Assembly: GCF_900199455.1 (NCBI RefSeq)
Contig: NZ_FZQR01000006.1
Location: 186,001-250,000, forward strand
Length of the DNA: 64,000 nt
Direction of reading: 5' to 3'
From: Mesorhizobium carmichaelinearum
Lineage (GTDB): Bacteria > Pseudomonadota > Alphaproteobacteria > Rhizobiales > Rhizobiaceae
The translations under genes and the position numbers were made by a program. Of this stretch, positions 43,570 to 51,594 are shown one piece after another. Position 1 is the stretch's first letter. The number at the start of each line of letters is the position of its first letter. Under the pieces are notes generated by a model that saw only the letters and a list, made by a program, of their open reading frames with translations, did not search any database and was not told the origin of the DNA.

Positions 43570-43722
43570 TCAGGAGAACGTCAGGTCGCCAATTGGGGTG
43601 TGCGCGGGAAACGACGCGTCGATTGCCGTGCTGCCACCGCCGCCCTGGGTGATGGTCTCAATGGAACCATGTACCGTCAGGCTTGGCGTTTCGTACTCGT
43701 GCTTTTCAACATTCTGTTCCAT
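43570..43722 (-). CDS. Lasso peptide precursor (A)
   Basis: This 50-residue gene encodes a leader and a 24-residue core. The leader holds Tyr10, Pro13, Leu15, Gly19 and Thr25 in the exact spacing YxxPxLxxxGxxxxxT that B1 proteins read. Thr25 is at position -2, so cleavage after Gln26 leaves Gly27 as the core N terminus. The ring is predicted as GGGGSTAID, closed between Gly1 and Asp9 of the core. The tail is ASFPAHTPIGDLTFS, with bulky Phe and His candidates for plugs and a C-terminal Ser for the kinase. GGAGAG lies six bases before the ATG. The core sequence is not one I recognise. Confidence 0.9.
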   Translation of the reverse strand: MEQNVEKHEYETPSLTVHGSIETITQGGGGSTAIDASFPAHTPIGDLTFS

Positions 43723-43779
43723 TTTACTCTCCAATGAGGACTGGAAACGGCCTGTCGAGTGCCGTCAGCACTTTCATGC

Positions 43780-43817
43780 TGCGATGCAATAGCTGCATGG
43801 CAGCATTTATGAGTCAA
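43780..43817 (-). promoter_or_regulatory. Predicted lasso precursor promoter with two TGC-N3-GCA elements
   Basis: On the minus strand TTGACT (43812-43817) is followed after 18 bp by GCTATT (43788-43793). One element, CTGCCATGCAG (43793-43803), fills the spacer next to the -10 box. The second, TGCATCGCA (43780-43788), shares its first T with the end of the -10 box, exactly as in the exoQ promoter. The ATG is 58 bp downstream. The arrangement is that of a repressor site. Confidence 0.55.
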
Positions 43818-44227
43818 GCCTCATTTACCCCCGGTTAATCAATTACGGGTTGCGGACGTCACCATGCGTGTGCAGCTGCTCAAAATTCCACCTTCTTGCT
43901 CCTGAAAACAAGTACGATCAGGCGTTGCGGCTGCTGATTCTTTAAGCAATTGATTTTGCTTGCATAAAAAGTTTATATTGGCGATGCTTTTTTAGGCATC
44001 GCTAAAAAGATGGATTTTGTTAGTAGGCCGTAGATATGACCAGGCAAAACGCCTCAATGGAGCCGGAATTCCAGTCGTATATTGCACGGTCTTCGGAAAG
44101 GCCGGCAAACGCTCTGGTTGCAAAATTTCGCACTGCGAAAGGAAAGGCTTTACGGCGCTGAGGTTTTTGAGGATGCTTTGCTTCGCAGTTGCAGCATACG
44201 CGTCGCGCAAACCGCATTTTGGAGATC
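43818..44227. promoter_or_regulatory. AT-rich gap between the lasso operon and the nucleotidyltransferase gene
   Basis: This roughly 410-bp stretch is low in GC compared with its surroundings and has no convincing gene. A 7-bp stem GCGATGC/GCATCGC around a T-rich loop lies at 43981-44002. The promoter of the plus-strand nucleotidyltransferase gene should be here, but no clear boxes can be named. The low GC may mark the edge of transferred DNA. Confidence 0.45.
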
Positions 44228-45361
44228 ATGCGCTTAATGGCCTTGCCGGAAAGTTCCTATGAACGACTGCGCGCCGCCGACTGCGCCGGCGAGATTGCCT
44301 ATGTGCAGACCTGCCTGCGATTGTATTTCTCTGGCGCGACGGCCTCGGCCGGCGAGGTGTCGGCGCCGAGCCTTTCCGCCGGCGTCGTCGCCGACATCGC
44401 CAGGCTGAACAAGGTCGCCATTTTCGTTCTGAAGGCGTTGTCGCGCGCCCCGACGGGCGAAAGGCCGGTTGAGCTTTTCCAGTGGCTCGACACCTATCGC
44501 CGGCGGACAGTTTCGATGAACGCAGCCTGCCTCATGGATTCGATGGCAATCCACCAGGCGCTGCGCGACAGGCAGATCGATTTCGTCTTTCTCAAAGGTC
44601 CGTTCCAGCAGCATCTCCTCTACGACGACCATTTCATGAAGCCTTCGGGCGATGTCGACATATTGGTTTCCCCGGCCGGGTTCGCGAGAGCGCGCGATGC
44701 GCTGCGCTCGATCGGCTACGAGGTTGCTGGCAAGTCACGTTCCGTCTGGTGGGTCCGTTTTCTTGGCGAACAGCACATGATCCGCGGCAACGGGCCGTCC
44801 ACGGTCGATCTTCACTATCGGCTCCAGCAGCCCGGCTCGCCCAGTCCGCGCGATGCCGACGGTTTCCTGCGGCGCAAACGGCTGGTCGAGATCACCGGTA
44901 CCGAAGTGCCGTTCACCTCGGTCGCCGACACGTTGATGCTGTCCTGCATCAGCGTTGCCAAGGCACTCTTCAACCGCGAACCCTGCGCCGGCTATGTCTG
45001 CGATATCAGGGCCAGCGCCAACCGTCTCGACGAGGCCGATCAGCAGCGTGTGCTCGATGCGGCGGTGAGCCAGGGGCTGGACGATACGCTGCTGCTGGGC
45101 CTGCGCGCCGCCGATGTGCTGCTGGGCGGCACCGGCACGCTTTTGTCGGAGCGGGCCAAGCCGATCCTGTCGCGCATCGGCAATGAGGACCTGCTCAACA
45201 TGGTCATTGCGCCATGGCTGTCGTCGCTGCGCTGGCCGCAGCGGCGAACGGTGCTTTGGGAATTGTGCGGCCGGGCTCCCGTCCGCTACCTGGCCGAAGC
45301 CGGCTGGGCGGCGTCGGCGGACATCAGCCGCCGCATCTTCGAGCGGCCGGCCAGTCCGTGA
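44228..45361 (+). CDS. Nucleotidyltransferase family protein linked to the lasso cluster
   Basis: The 377-residue protein has the signature of the NTP_transf_5 family: FVFLKGPFQQHLLYDDHFMKPSGDVDILV near residues 118-146 (given in brief), where Asp-Val-Asp in GDVDILV would bind metal. A later His-rich patch GEQHMIRG and VDLHYRL follows. Proteins of this family occur in lasso clusters with kinases; in the pseudomycoidin case one is linked to sugar addition on the phosphorylated C terminus. It is divergent from the lasso operon. The ATG at 44228 is close to GGAG; 44237 is another option. Confidence 0.75.
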   Translation: MRLMALPESSYERLRAADCAGEIAYVQTCLRLYFSGATASAGEVSAPSLSAGVVADIARLNKVAIFVLKALSRAPTGERPVELFQWLDTYRRRTVSMNAACLMDSMAIHQALRDRQIDFVFLKGPFQQHLLYDDHFMKPSGDVDILVSPAGFARARDALRSIGYEVAGKSRSVWWVRFLGEQHMIRGNGPSTVDLHYRLQQPGSPSPRDADGFLRRKRLVEITGTEVPFTSVADTLMLSCISVAKALFNREPCAGYVCDIRASANRLDEADQQRVLDAAVSQGLDDTLLLGLRAADVLLGGTGTLLSERAKPILSRIGNEDLLNMVIAPWLSSLRWPQRRTVLWELCGRAPVRYLAEAGWAASADISRRIFERPASP

Positions 45362-45426
45362 TGGCTGTCGCGTCGCAATACGTACAGGGCGAGGGCATAT
45401 CGGAACCTGTGCAAGAGGCAAAACCA

Positions 45427-46449
45427 ATGTCGATGACGAAATCCGAGGTCTGCGTGATCATCGCGGCCAAAAATGCGGGGCGCACGATCGCGGTCGCCAT
45501 CGCATCCGCGTTGCGCGAGCCTGAGGTGGCGGAGGTCGTCGTCGTCGACGACGGCTCCTCCGACAATACGGCCGAGGTCGCCCGCTCCGCCGACGACGGC
45601 AGCGGCCGGCTTAAGGTCATGCGCCTCGACGTCAATCGCGGCCCGTCCTTCGCCCGCAATGCCGCGATCGCCAGCTCGAAAGCGCCGTTCATCAGCATTC
45701 TGGACGCCGACGACTTCTTCCTCGAAGGCCGGTTCCGCAACCTGTTTGCCGCCTCCGACTGGGATTTCGCGGCCGACAACATCATGCTCATCAGGGATGA
45801 TGCGACGAGCGACGCAACCAAGATCGTCGCCCCCGATTTTGCCGCCGATCCGGAATTCCTCGACTTCGAGCGCTTCGTCGAAGGCAACATCTCCGGGCGC
45901 CGCGTGCAGAGAGGCGAGCTTGGCTTCCTGAAGCCGGTGATCAGCCGCGCCTTCCTCGATCGCCACCGATTGCGCTACGACGAGAGCCTGCGGCTGGGCG
46001 AGGATTACGAACTCTACGCCCGCGCGGTCGCCCATGGCGCACGGTTCAAGGTCATCCGCTCCTGCGGCTACGGCGCCATCGTGCGCGCCGATTCGCTCAG
46101 CGGTCGCCACAAGACGCAGGACCTGAAGCGGCTGGCCGATGCGGATCTGGCGCTGCTGGCGATCGACAGCCTGCCGGAAGGCTCCAAGGCGGTGCTGCGG
46201 CGGCACGAGCGGCACGTGCGCGACAAATACCGGCTGCGCAATTTCCTCGACGTCAAGGCCGAGCGTGGGCTGGCTTCGGCGGCGGCCTATGCTTTCGCCA
46301 GTCAATCCAACCTGGTCCCCATCGTCCAGGGCGTGGCCTCCGACAAGCTCGAGGCGCTGTTTCGGCGTGTTGGCCTTGTCTCCGGGCAAAAGCGCGTGCC
46401 GCCGCTGCGTTTCCTGATGGCCGGGACCAGCGCGGGCAAGGAGCGGTAA
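45427..46449 (+). CDS. exoU: GT2 family glycosyltransferase, ExoU-like
   Basis: The 340-residue protein is a GT-A transferase: VCVIIAAKNAGRTIAVAI at the start, VVVVDDGSSDNTAEVA, ISILDADDFFL (the DXD-like metal motif near residue 80) and LRLGEDYELYARAV (acceptor side). It is close in style to ExoU/ExoO glucosyltransferases of succinoglycan side-chain synthesis. The ATG has GAGG eight bases upstream; an earlier in-frame ATG at 45361 overlaps the previous stop. Position next to the exoX side matches exoU in Sinorhizobium, so the symbol is likely but not certain; a role in the lasso pathway cannot be excluded. Confidence 0.75.
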   Translation: MSMTKSEVCVIIAAKNAGRTIAVAIASALREPEVAEVVVVDDGSSDNTAEVARSADDGSGRLKVMRLDVNRGPSFARNAAIASSKAPFISILDADDFFLEGRFRNLFAASDWDFAADNIMLIRDDATSDATKIVAPDFAADPEFLDFERFVEGNISGRRVQRGELGFLKPVISRAFLDRHRLRYDESLRLGEDYELYARAVAHGARFKVIRSCGYGAIVRADSLSGRHKTQDLKRLADADLALLAIDSLPEGSKAVLRRHERHVRDKYRLRNFLDVKAERGLASAAAYAFASQSNLVPIVQGVASDKLEALFRRVGLVSGQKRVPPLRFLMAGTSAGKER

Positions 46450-46570
46450 GGGGCGGGGAATGCCCGCTTCACCCGCCAACGGCACCCTCACCGCGCAAAG
46501 CATTTCCACCGGATTTATGAGTTTACGAATTGGGTGGTTGCCTCACGGCTCCAGGGATGGCAGTCTATGT

Positions 46571-46579
46571 TGCGGTGCA
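46571..46579. promoter_or_regulatory. TGC-N3-GCA element before a hypothetical gene
   Basis: The wider sequence ATGTTGCGGTGCAGCAA differs by only one base from the site before exoL (ATGTTGCGATGCAGCAA). It lies in the 288-bp gap after the exoU-like gene, 159 bp before the next ATG. Nothing else was recognised in that gap. Confidence 0.5.
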
Positions 46580-46737
46580 GCAAATCGAACGACCAACCGA
46601 ACTGGCCCCCGATCGGATTGGTCCGAGTCTCTCCTCGTCAGGGGAGTTGGACGATGCGGTACGCGTTTTTCAGCCCCGCTTGCGGGGATCGGCCAGGTGG
46701 CCGGCATGCAAGCCGGCGATGACAGGAATTTAAGCTC

Positions 46738-47139
46738 ATGGCCTCGATATTCGGCTTCAGATCAAGGGATCCGGCCCGCGACCGGCAGGCCGACGTTGCA
46801 CGCTTCGACCGGCTGGCGAAGCTGTTCGAGCAGATTGCCGCCGAGATCGAAGCCGAGAAAACCGGTCTGGAGAGCCGCTACCGCAAGACGGCGACCAACG
46901 CGGCCTTTCTCGTCGAAGCCATGGAAAACGGCTCTGCTTCCGACAGGCGCTCATCCGAGGTCAGTGCGCTGACGGAATCGATCCTGAATTGCGAGCGCCG
47001 CATCGCGGCGCTGTCGCGCCAGAACGGCATGATGAAGGAACTCCGCCATTCGCTGGATTTGGTCTTCGACGAGGGTGGGGCGTCCGATTCGGCTACCACG
47101 GTCGATTTCGCGCGGCCCGCGGGCGCCGGCCGGGCGTGA
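46738..47139 (+). CDS. Hypothetical coiled-coil protein
   Basis: The 133-residue product is soluble and mainly helical, with heptad-like segments RFDRLAKLFEQIAAEIEAEKTGLESRY and ILNCERRIAALSRQNGMMKELRHSLDLVF (in parts). It has no membrane span or signal peptide and I know no family for it. It sits between the exoU-like gene and exoK on the same strand. The codon use looks normal for the region. Function unknown. Confidence 0.6.
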   Translation: MASIFGFRSRDPARDRQADVARFDRLAKLFEQIAAEIEAEKTGLESRYRKTATNAAFLVEAMENGSASDRRSSEVSALTESILNCERRIAALSRQNGMMKELRHSLDLVFDEGGASDSATTVDFARPAGAGRA

Positions 47140-47144
47140 CGCTA

Positions 47145-47184
47145 CTTCAAAGGCATGATGCAAGCTTCAAAGCTATGATGCAGA
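47145..47184 (+). repeat. Two 20-bp direct repeats upstream of exoK
   Basis: The units CTTCAAAGGCATGATGCAAG and CTTCAAAGCTATGATGCAGA are adjacent and agree at 16 of 20 positions. They end 111 bp before the exoK ATG. Two turns of helix per unit would put a bound regulator on one face of the DNA. No known regulator site is recognised. Confidence 0.7.
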
Positions 47185-47295
47185 CAAGAGAGGGAATTCG
47201 GGAGGGTCAAAGGAGAAGGCCAAGGTTGGCCCGTTTGGAAGCGGTTCAAACGTCGACTTTGGGTTGGGGACGCACAGCACAAAGGTAAGTTTGGT

Positions 47296-48177
47296 ATGAA
47301 TTCGGATCCGAAAACCACGTCAACGACAGCAATTGACGCAACGTCCTTCGCGTATGAGACACGGCAAGCCGACCTGAGGCGATTGGGTTTGATCGGCGGG
47401 TTGTTGCTGGCTGCTCTCGGCAGCCTCTCTGCGGCTCCCGCCCATGCGCAGGATGTCCAGTCCGCCCCCTCTTTCGTCGATGATTTCAAGAGCTTCGATC
47501 GCTCGCGCTGGTATGTTTCCGACGGCTGGAACAACGGCAGTCATCAGAATTGCACCTGGTCGAAGGGACTGGTCGCGCTTTCCGACGGCGTGCTGTCGCT
47601 TGGCTTCGAAAAGCAGAAGCTGAAGGATCGCGAATTCGCCTGCGGCGAGATCCAGACCAAGCAGCGCTTCGGCTACGGCACCTACGAGGCGCGGCTGAAG
47701 ACCGACACCGGCTCCGGCCTCAATGCGGCCTTCTTCACCTATATCGGGCCGTCAGACAAGCAGCCCTGGGACGAGATCGACTTCGAGATCCTGACCAAGG
47801 ACACCTCCAAGGTGCAGGTCAACGCCTATATCGCCGGCAAGGGCAAGAACGAGAAGCTGATCGAGGTGCCGGGTGGCACCGACAAGGGCTTCAACGACTA
47901 CGCCTTCGTCTGGGAGAAGGACAGTTTGCGCTGGTACGTCAACGGCCAGTTGGTGAACACCATCACCGATCCGGCGAAGCTGCCCAGCCATGCGCAGAAG
48001 ATCTTCTTCAGCCTTTGGGGCAGCGATACCATGAAAGGCTGGATGGGCGCGTTCGCGGATCCGGGCCGCAAGCTTTCGCTGCAGGTCGAACGCGTCGCCT
48101 TCACCGCGCTCGGTGATCCATGCCAGTTTCCGGAATCGCTCGTATGCAGCGTAAAAGAGTTGGGAAAGACGAATTGA
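47296..48177 (+). CDS. exoK: Endo-beta-1,3-1,4-glycanase ExoK (GH16)
   Basis: The 293-residue protein cuts nascent succinoglycan into shorter chains. It has an N-terminal signal peptide (LRRLGLIGGLLLAALGSL, cleavage after AHA near residue 51) after a long charged start, and a GH16 beta-jellyroll with the active site DEIDFE: Glu160, Asp162 and Glu164. FACGEIQTKQRFGYGTYEARLK and WYVNGQLV are also typical. AAAGGTAAG precedes the ATG. The gene lies in the same relative place as exoK of Sinorhizobium. Confidence 0.9.
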   Translation: MNSDPKTTSTTAIDATSFAYETRQADLRRLGLIGGLLLAALGSLSAAPAHAQDVQSAPSFVDDFKSFDRSRWYVSDGWNNGSHQNCTWSKGLVALSDGVLSLGFEKQKLKDREFACGEIQTKQRFGYGTYEARLKTDTGSGLNAAFFTYIGPSDKQPWDEIDFEILTKDTSKVQVNAYIAGKGKNEKLIEVPGGTDKGFNDYAFVWEKDSLRWYVNGQLVNTITDPAKLPSHAQKIFFSLWGSDTMKGWMGAFADPGRKLSLQVERVAFTALGDPCQFPESLVCSVKELGKTN

Positions 48178-48226
48178 ACCGGCCGGAGCAAAAACGGTTC
48201 GCGGCCATGAACAGGAATGAAACCGA

Positions 48227-49558
48227 ATGAACTTGACGGTGTTTGGAATTGGCTATGTCGGCCTCGTGCAGGCGGCGGTGCTTGCCGAGGTTGGCCACCA
48301 GGTTGTTTGCGTCGACATCGACGAAAACAAGGTGGAGCGCCTCAACCAGGGCTTCGTCCCGATCTTCGAGCCAGGCCTCGAAAGCATCGTCAGGGAAAAT
48401 CACGCCGCCGGCCGCATCAAATTCACCACCGATGCGGCGGCCGCCGTCAGGCACGGTGAAATCCAGATGATCGCGGTCGGCACGCCGCCCGGCGAGGACG
48501 GTTCGGCCGACCTCAAATACGTGCTGGCGGTCGCCGAGACCATCGGCCTCGAAATGGACACGGCCAAGATCGTCGTCGGCAAGTCGACCGTGCCGGTCGG
48601 CACTTGCGAAAAGGTGAAGGCCAGGATCGCCGAGACGCTGAAGAAGAGAGGCCGCGAGGACCTCAGCTTCGACGTCGCCTCCAACCCGGAATTCCTCAAG
48701 GAAGGCTCGGCCGTCGCCGACTGCATGAAGCCGGACCGCATCATCGTCGGCACCTCGAGCGAGGGGACCGAGGCGGTGATGCGGGAGCTCTACGCGCCCT
48801 TCAACCGCAACCACGAAAAGATGATCGTGATGGACGTGCGCAGCGCCGAATTCACGAAATATGCCGCCAACTGCATGCTGGCGACCAAGATCAGCTTCAT
48901 GAACGAGATGGCCAATCTGGCCGAGCAGCTCGGCGCCGACATCGAGGAGGTGCGCAAGGGCATCGGCAGCGATCCGCGCATCGGCTACCACTTCATCTAT
49001 CCGGGTCTCGGCTATGGCGGCTCATGCTTCCCCAAGGACGTCCGCGCCCTGATCAAGACCGCAGAAGGCGTCAAATTCGACGCCAAGCTGCTGCGCGCCG
49101 TCGAGGAGCGCAACAACGACCAGAAATCCGTGCTGTTCGACAAGGTGAACCGCTATTTCAAGGGCAGTCTCAAGGGCAAGACCTTCGCGCTCTGGGGCCT
49201 GGCCTTCAAGCCCAACACCGACGACATGCGCGAGGCGCCGGCGCGTGTCCTGATGGAAGCGCTGTGGAAGGCCGGCGCCACCGTGCAGGCCTATGATCCC
49301 GAGGCGATGCAGGAATGCCAGGCCATCTATGGCCTGCGCGACGACCTGATGCTGTGCGGCACCAAGGAAGCGGCCCTGCGCGGCGCCGATGCGCTGCTCA
49401 TCGCCACCGAATGGAAGAGTTTTCGAGCCCCGTCCTTCGACGCGCTGAAGGATGCGCTGACCACGCCGGTCATCTTCGACGGCCGCAACCTCTATGACCC
49501 CAAGGTCGTGGCGCGCCACGGCATCGAATATCACTCGATCGGCAGAATGGCGGCATGA
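48227..49558 (+). CDS. UDP-glucose 6-dehydrogenase
   Basis: The 443-residue enzyme oxidises UDP-glucose to UDP-glucuronate with two NAD+. The N-terminal NAD loop is FGIGYVGLVQAAVLAEVGH, the catalytic Cys lies in GYGGSCFPKDVRALIKTA near residue 262, and FNRNHEKMIVMDVRSAEFTKYAANCML contains the conserved Lys/Asn helix (shown in part). It follows exoK by 49 bp. Its presence suggests that the EPS contains glucuronic acid, unlike standard succinoglycan; it could also serve capsule or lipid synthesis. Confidence 0.92.
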   Translation: MNLTVFGIGYVGLVQAAVLAEVGHQVVCVDIDENKVERLNQGFVPIFEPGLESIVRENHAAGRIKFTTDAAAAVRHGEIQMIAVGTPPGEDGSADLKYVLAVAETIGLEMDTAKIVVGKSTVPVGTCEKVKARIAETLKKRGREDLSFDVASNPEFLKEGSAVADCMKPDRIIVGTSSEGTEAVMRELYAPFNRNHEKMIVMDVRSAEFTKYAANCMLATKISFMNEMANLAEQLGADIEEVRKGIGSDPRIGYHFIYPGLGYGGSCFPKDVRALIKTAEGVKFDAKLLRAVEERNNDQKSVLFDKVNRYFKGSLKGKTFALWGLAFKPNTDDMREAPARVLMEALWKAGATVQAYDPEAMQECQAIYGLRDDLMLCGTKEAALRGADALLIATEWKSFRAPSFDALKDALTTPVIFDGRNLYDPKVVARHGIEYHSIGRMAA

Positions 49559-49625
49559 GACCAGTTGCGGAGAGCCGGAGGCTCAATCTTGCGGGCACGC
49601 CCGGCGCGGAAAGGAGTTGTGGCTG

Positions 49626-51071
49626 ATGGTGCTGGACGTAAAGCCCGAGCAAATCACCAGGGATCATTTCGATGTTGTCGCGATCGGTTCCGGTTTCGGT
49701 TCGGCCTTCTTCCTGCACGAATTTGCCAAGCGGCGTAAGGCGCGCATCCTGGTCTTGGAATGGGGCCGGCACAACACGCATGAGTGGCAGCTCGGCCAGA
49801 ACGCCAACACCGACATCGATGACGAAACGACCTACAAGACCGACAATGCCGACAAGCCGTGGAATTACACAATCGGGCTTGGCGGCGGCACGAACTGCTG
49901 GTTCGCGCAGACGCCTCGGTTCCACCCCAACGACTTCAGGCTGAAAAGCACCTACGGCATCGGCAATGACTGGCCGATCAGCTATGACGATGTCGAGCCT
50001 TTCTACTGCGATGCCGAAGAGATCATGTCGATCTCGGGTGATCCCGACATGGCGGCGATGCTGCCGCGTTCGAAACCGTTTCCGCAACCGCCGCATCGCA
50101 TGTCGACGCCGGACAAGATGATGAAGGCGGCCCAGCCCGACCAGCATTTCGTCATGCCGACCGCGCGCGCCCGCGTGCCGACCGCGCAGCGCAGCTCGTG
50201 CTGTGCCAATCTGCGCTGCTGGCTGTGTCCGGCCGACGCCAAATTCACCGTCAACAACGGCTTGATGCATGTCTTCGAGCATCCCGACGTTTCGGTCTGC
50301 CTTGGTGCGGAAGTGCGCAGGCTCGACCATGTCGGCGGCACGGTCCGTTCGGTCACCTTCGTCCATGACGGCAAGGAATATCAGGTCAGCGGCGATCTCT
50401 TCATCCTCGGCGCCAATGCCATCCAGAGCGCCGCGATCATGCTGCGATCCGGCCTGGGAGATGAATTCGTCGGGCGCGGCCTGCACGAATCCTATGGCTG
50501 GAATTTCGAGGTCTATCTCGACGGCGTCGACAATTTCGACGGCAGCACCATCACCACCGGCCTGAATTTCGGCCTCTATGATGGTCCGCACCGGTCCGAG
50601 CATGCGGCGGCACTGGTTTATTTCGAAAACCGCTGGCAGCACGGGATGCGCGCCGAGAAGGGGCGGTTGCGCCAGACGCTGCCGCTGGTCGTGGTCACCG
50701 AAAACCTGCTCGATCACGAGAATTTCGTCACCCTCGACGACGACGACAATGCCTTCGTCTCCTTCAAGGCACCGTCGGACTATGCGGTCAAGGGCATGGC
50801 CCGGGCGCTGGATAAATTGCCGGGGCTGCTTGCACCGCTGCCGGTCGAACGGCTCTTCGACCGCGGCATCCGGCCAACGGAATCGCATGTCCAGGGTACG
50901 CTGAGGATGGGCACTGGCCCGGCCGATTCGGTGATCGACAGCAACATGATCCATCACCGGTTGAGAAACCTGGTTGTCGTCGGCACCAGCACCTATCCGA
51001 GCTGCTCCTGCGCCAACCCAAGCCTGACTGCGGCAGCTTTGTCGCTTCGGGCGGCGAGCCGGATCGCGTGA
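49626..51071 (+). CDS. GMC family oxidoreductase
   Basis: The 481-residue protein is an FAD enzyme of the glucose-methanol-choline family. It has FDVVAIGSGFGSAFFLHEFAKRR near residue 15, TIGLGGGTNCWFAQTPRFHPNDF near residue 80, ESHVQGTLRMG near residue 425, and VVVGTSTYPSCSCANPSLT near the end with the usual NPSLT. Two cysteine pairs, SSCCANLRCWLC near residue 193, are unusual and may bind a metal or Fe-S centre. AAAGGAG lies upstream of the ATG. The following Tat-signal gene is probably its partner subunit, so a membrane-linked sugar or alcohol dehydrogenase is likely. Confidence 0.82.
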   Translation: MVLDVKPEQITRDHFDVVAIGSGFGSAFFLHEFAKRRKARILVLEWGRHNTHEWQLGQNANTDIDDETTYKTDNADKPWNYTIGLGGGTNCWFAQTPRFHPNDFRLKSTYGIGNDWPISYDDVEPFYCDAEEIMSISGDPDMAAMLPRSKPFPQPPHRMSTPDKMMKAAQPDQHFVMPTARARVPTAQRSSCCANLRCWLCPADAKFTVNNGLMHVFEHPDVSVCLGAEVRRLDHVGGTVRSVTFVHDGKEYQVSGDLFILGANAIQSAAIMLRSGLGDEFVGRGLHESYGWNFEVYLDGVDNFDGSTITTGLNFGLYDGPHRSEHAAALVYFENRWQHGMRAEKGRLRQTLPLVVVTENLLDHENFVTLDDDDNAFVSFKAPSDYAVKGMARALDKLPGLLAPLPVERLFDRGIRPTESHVQGTLRMGTGPADSVIDSNMIHHRLRNLVVVGTSTYPSCSCANPSLTAAALSLRAASRIA

Positions 51072-51084
51072 GAGGAGCGGGCCG

Positions 51085-51534
51085 ATGATCGAAGTCACAC
51101 GGCGCTCGGCACTGGCCATCCTGGCAGGCGGTGTTGCCTCGACGGGCGTTGCCTATGCGGCCGTCTCCTCGTTTTCGGACGAGGATCTGGTCCGCGTCAC
51201 GCTGGAAAAATATCTCGGCAGGCTGAACATGCGAATCGAGCATCTGCAGCAGTTCGTGCTGGAGTTCCGCAACCGGAATCCGTGGGTCTTTCCAAGCGAG
51301 AAATTGAGCGATGCCGTCACGCTGGTGGAGGAGCTCAAATTGGGCGCGGCGCGTCGCCTCCTGCCCCAGCAGAAGCGGGAAGATCTCTTACAGTTCGACC
51401 GCTGGGTCATTGCGGAGTTTCATATGCTGACGGACTACGCCTGGCGCAGTTCACCCGACGATCCGATCCGGTTCACTGGATGGCACTCCTGCACCAACCC
51501 GTTCGCGACGCTTGACCCGCCACAGAGCGCGTGA
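51085..51534 (+). CDS. Tat-signal small protein paired with the GMC oxidoreductase
   Basis: The 149-residue protein starts MIEVTRRSALAILAGGVASTG, an RR-containing Tat-type export signal with cleavage near residue 25. The mature part is mostly helical. It starts 13 bp after the GMC gene. Gluconate and sorbitol dehydrogenases often pair a flavoprotein with a small Tat-exported subunit that carries the larger, signal-less subunit out, so the same is inferred here. No heme motif is present and no family is recognised with certainty. Confidence 0.7.
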   Translation: MIEVTRRSALAILAGGVASTGVAYAAVSSFSDEDLVRVTLEKYLGRLNMRIEHLQQFVLEFRNRNPWVFPSEKLSDAVTLVEELKLGAARRLLPQQKREDLLQFDRWVIAEFHMLTDYAWRSSPDDPIRFTGWHSCTNPFATLDPPQSA

Positions 51535-51594
51535 GGCGCAAGTGGCCGCTGATCAGACGAGCCAGAATATCAGAATGCGACAAGGATCCGGTTC

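Noticed and set aside
43981..44002. Terminator or attenuator before the nucleotidyltransferase gene
   Set aside because: The 7-bp stem is followed by A-rich, not T-rich, sequence on the plus strand, and no leader peptide is evident.
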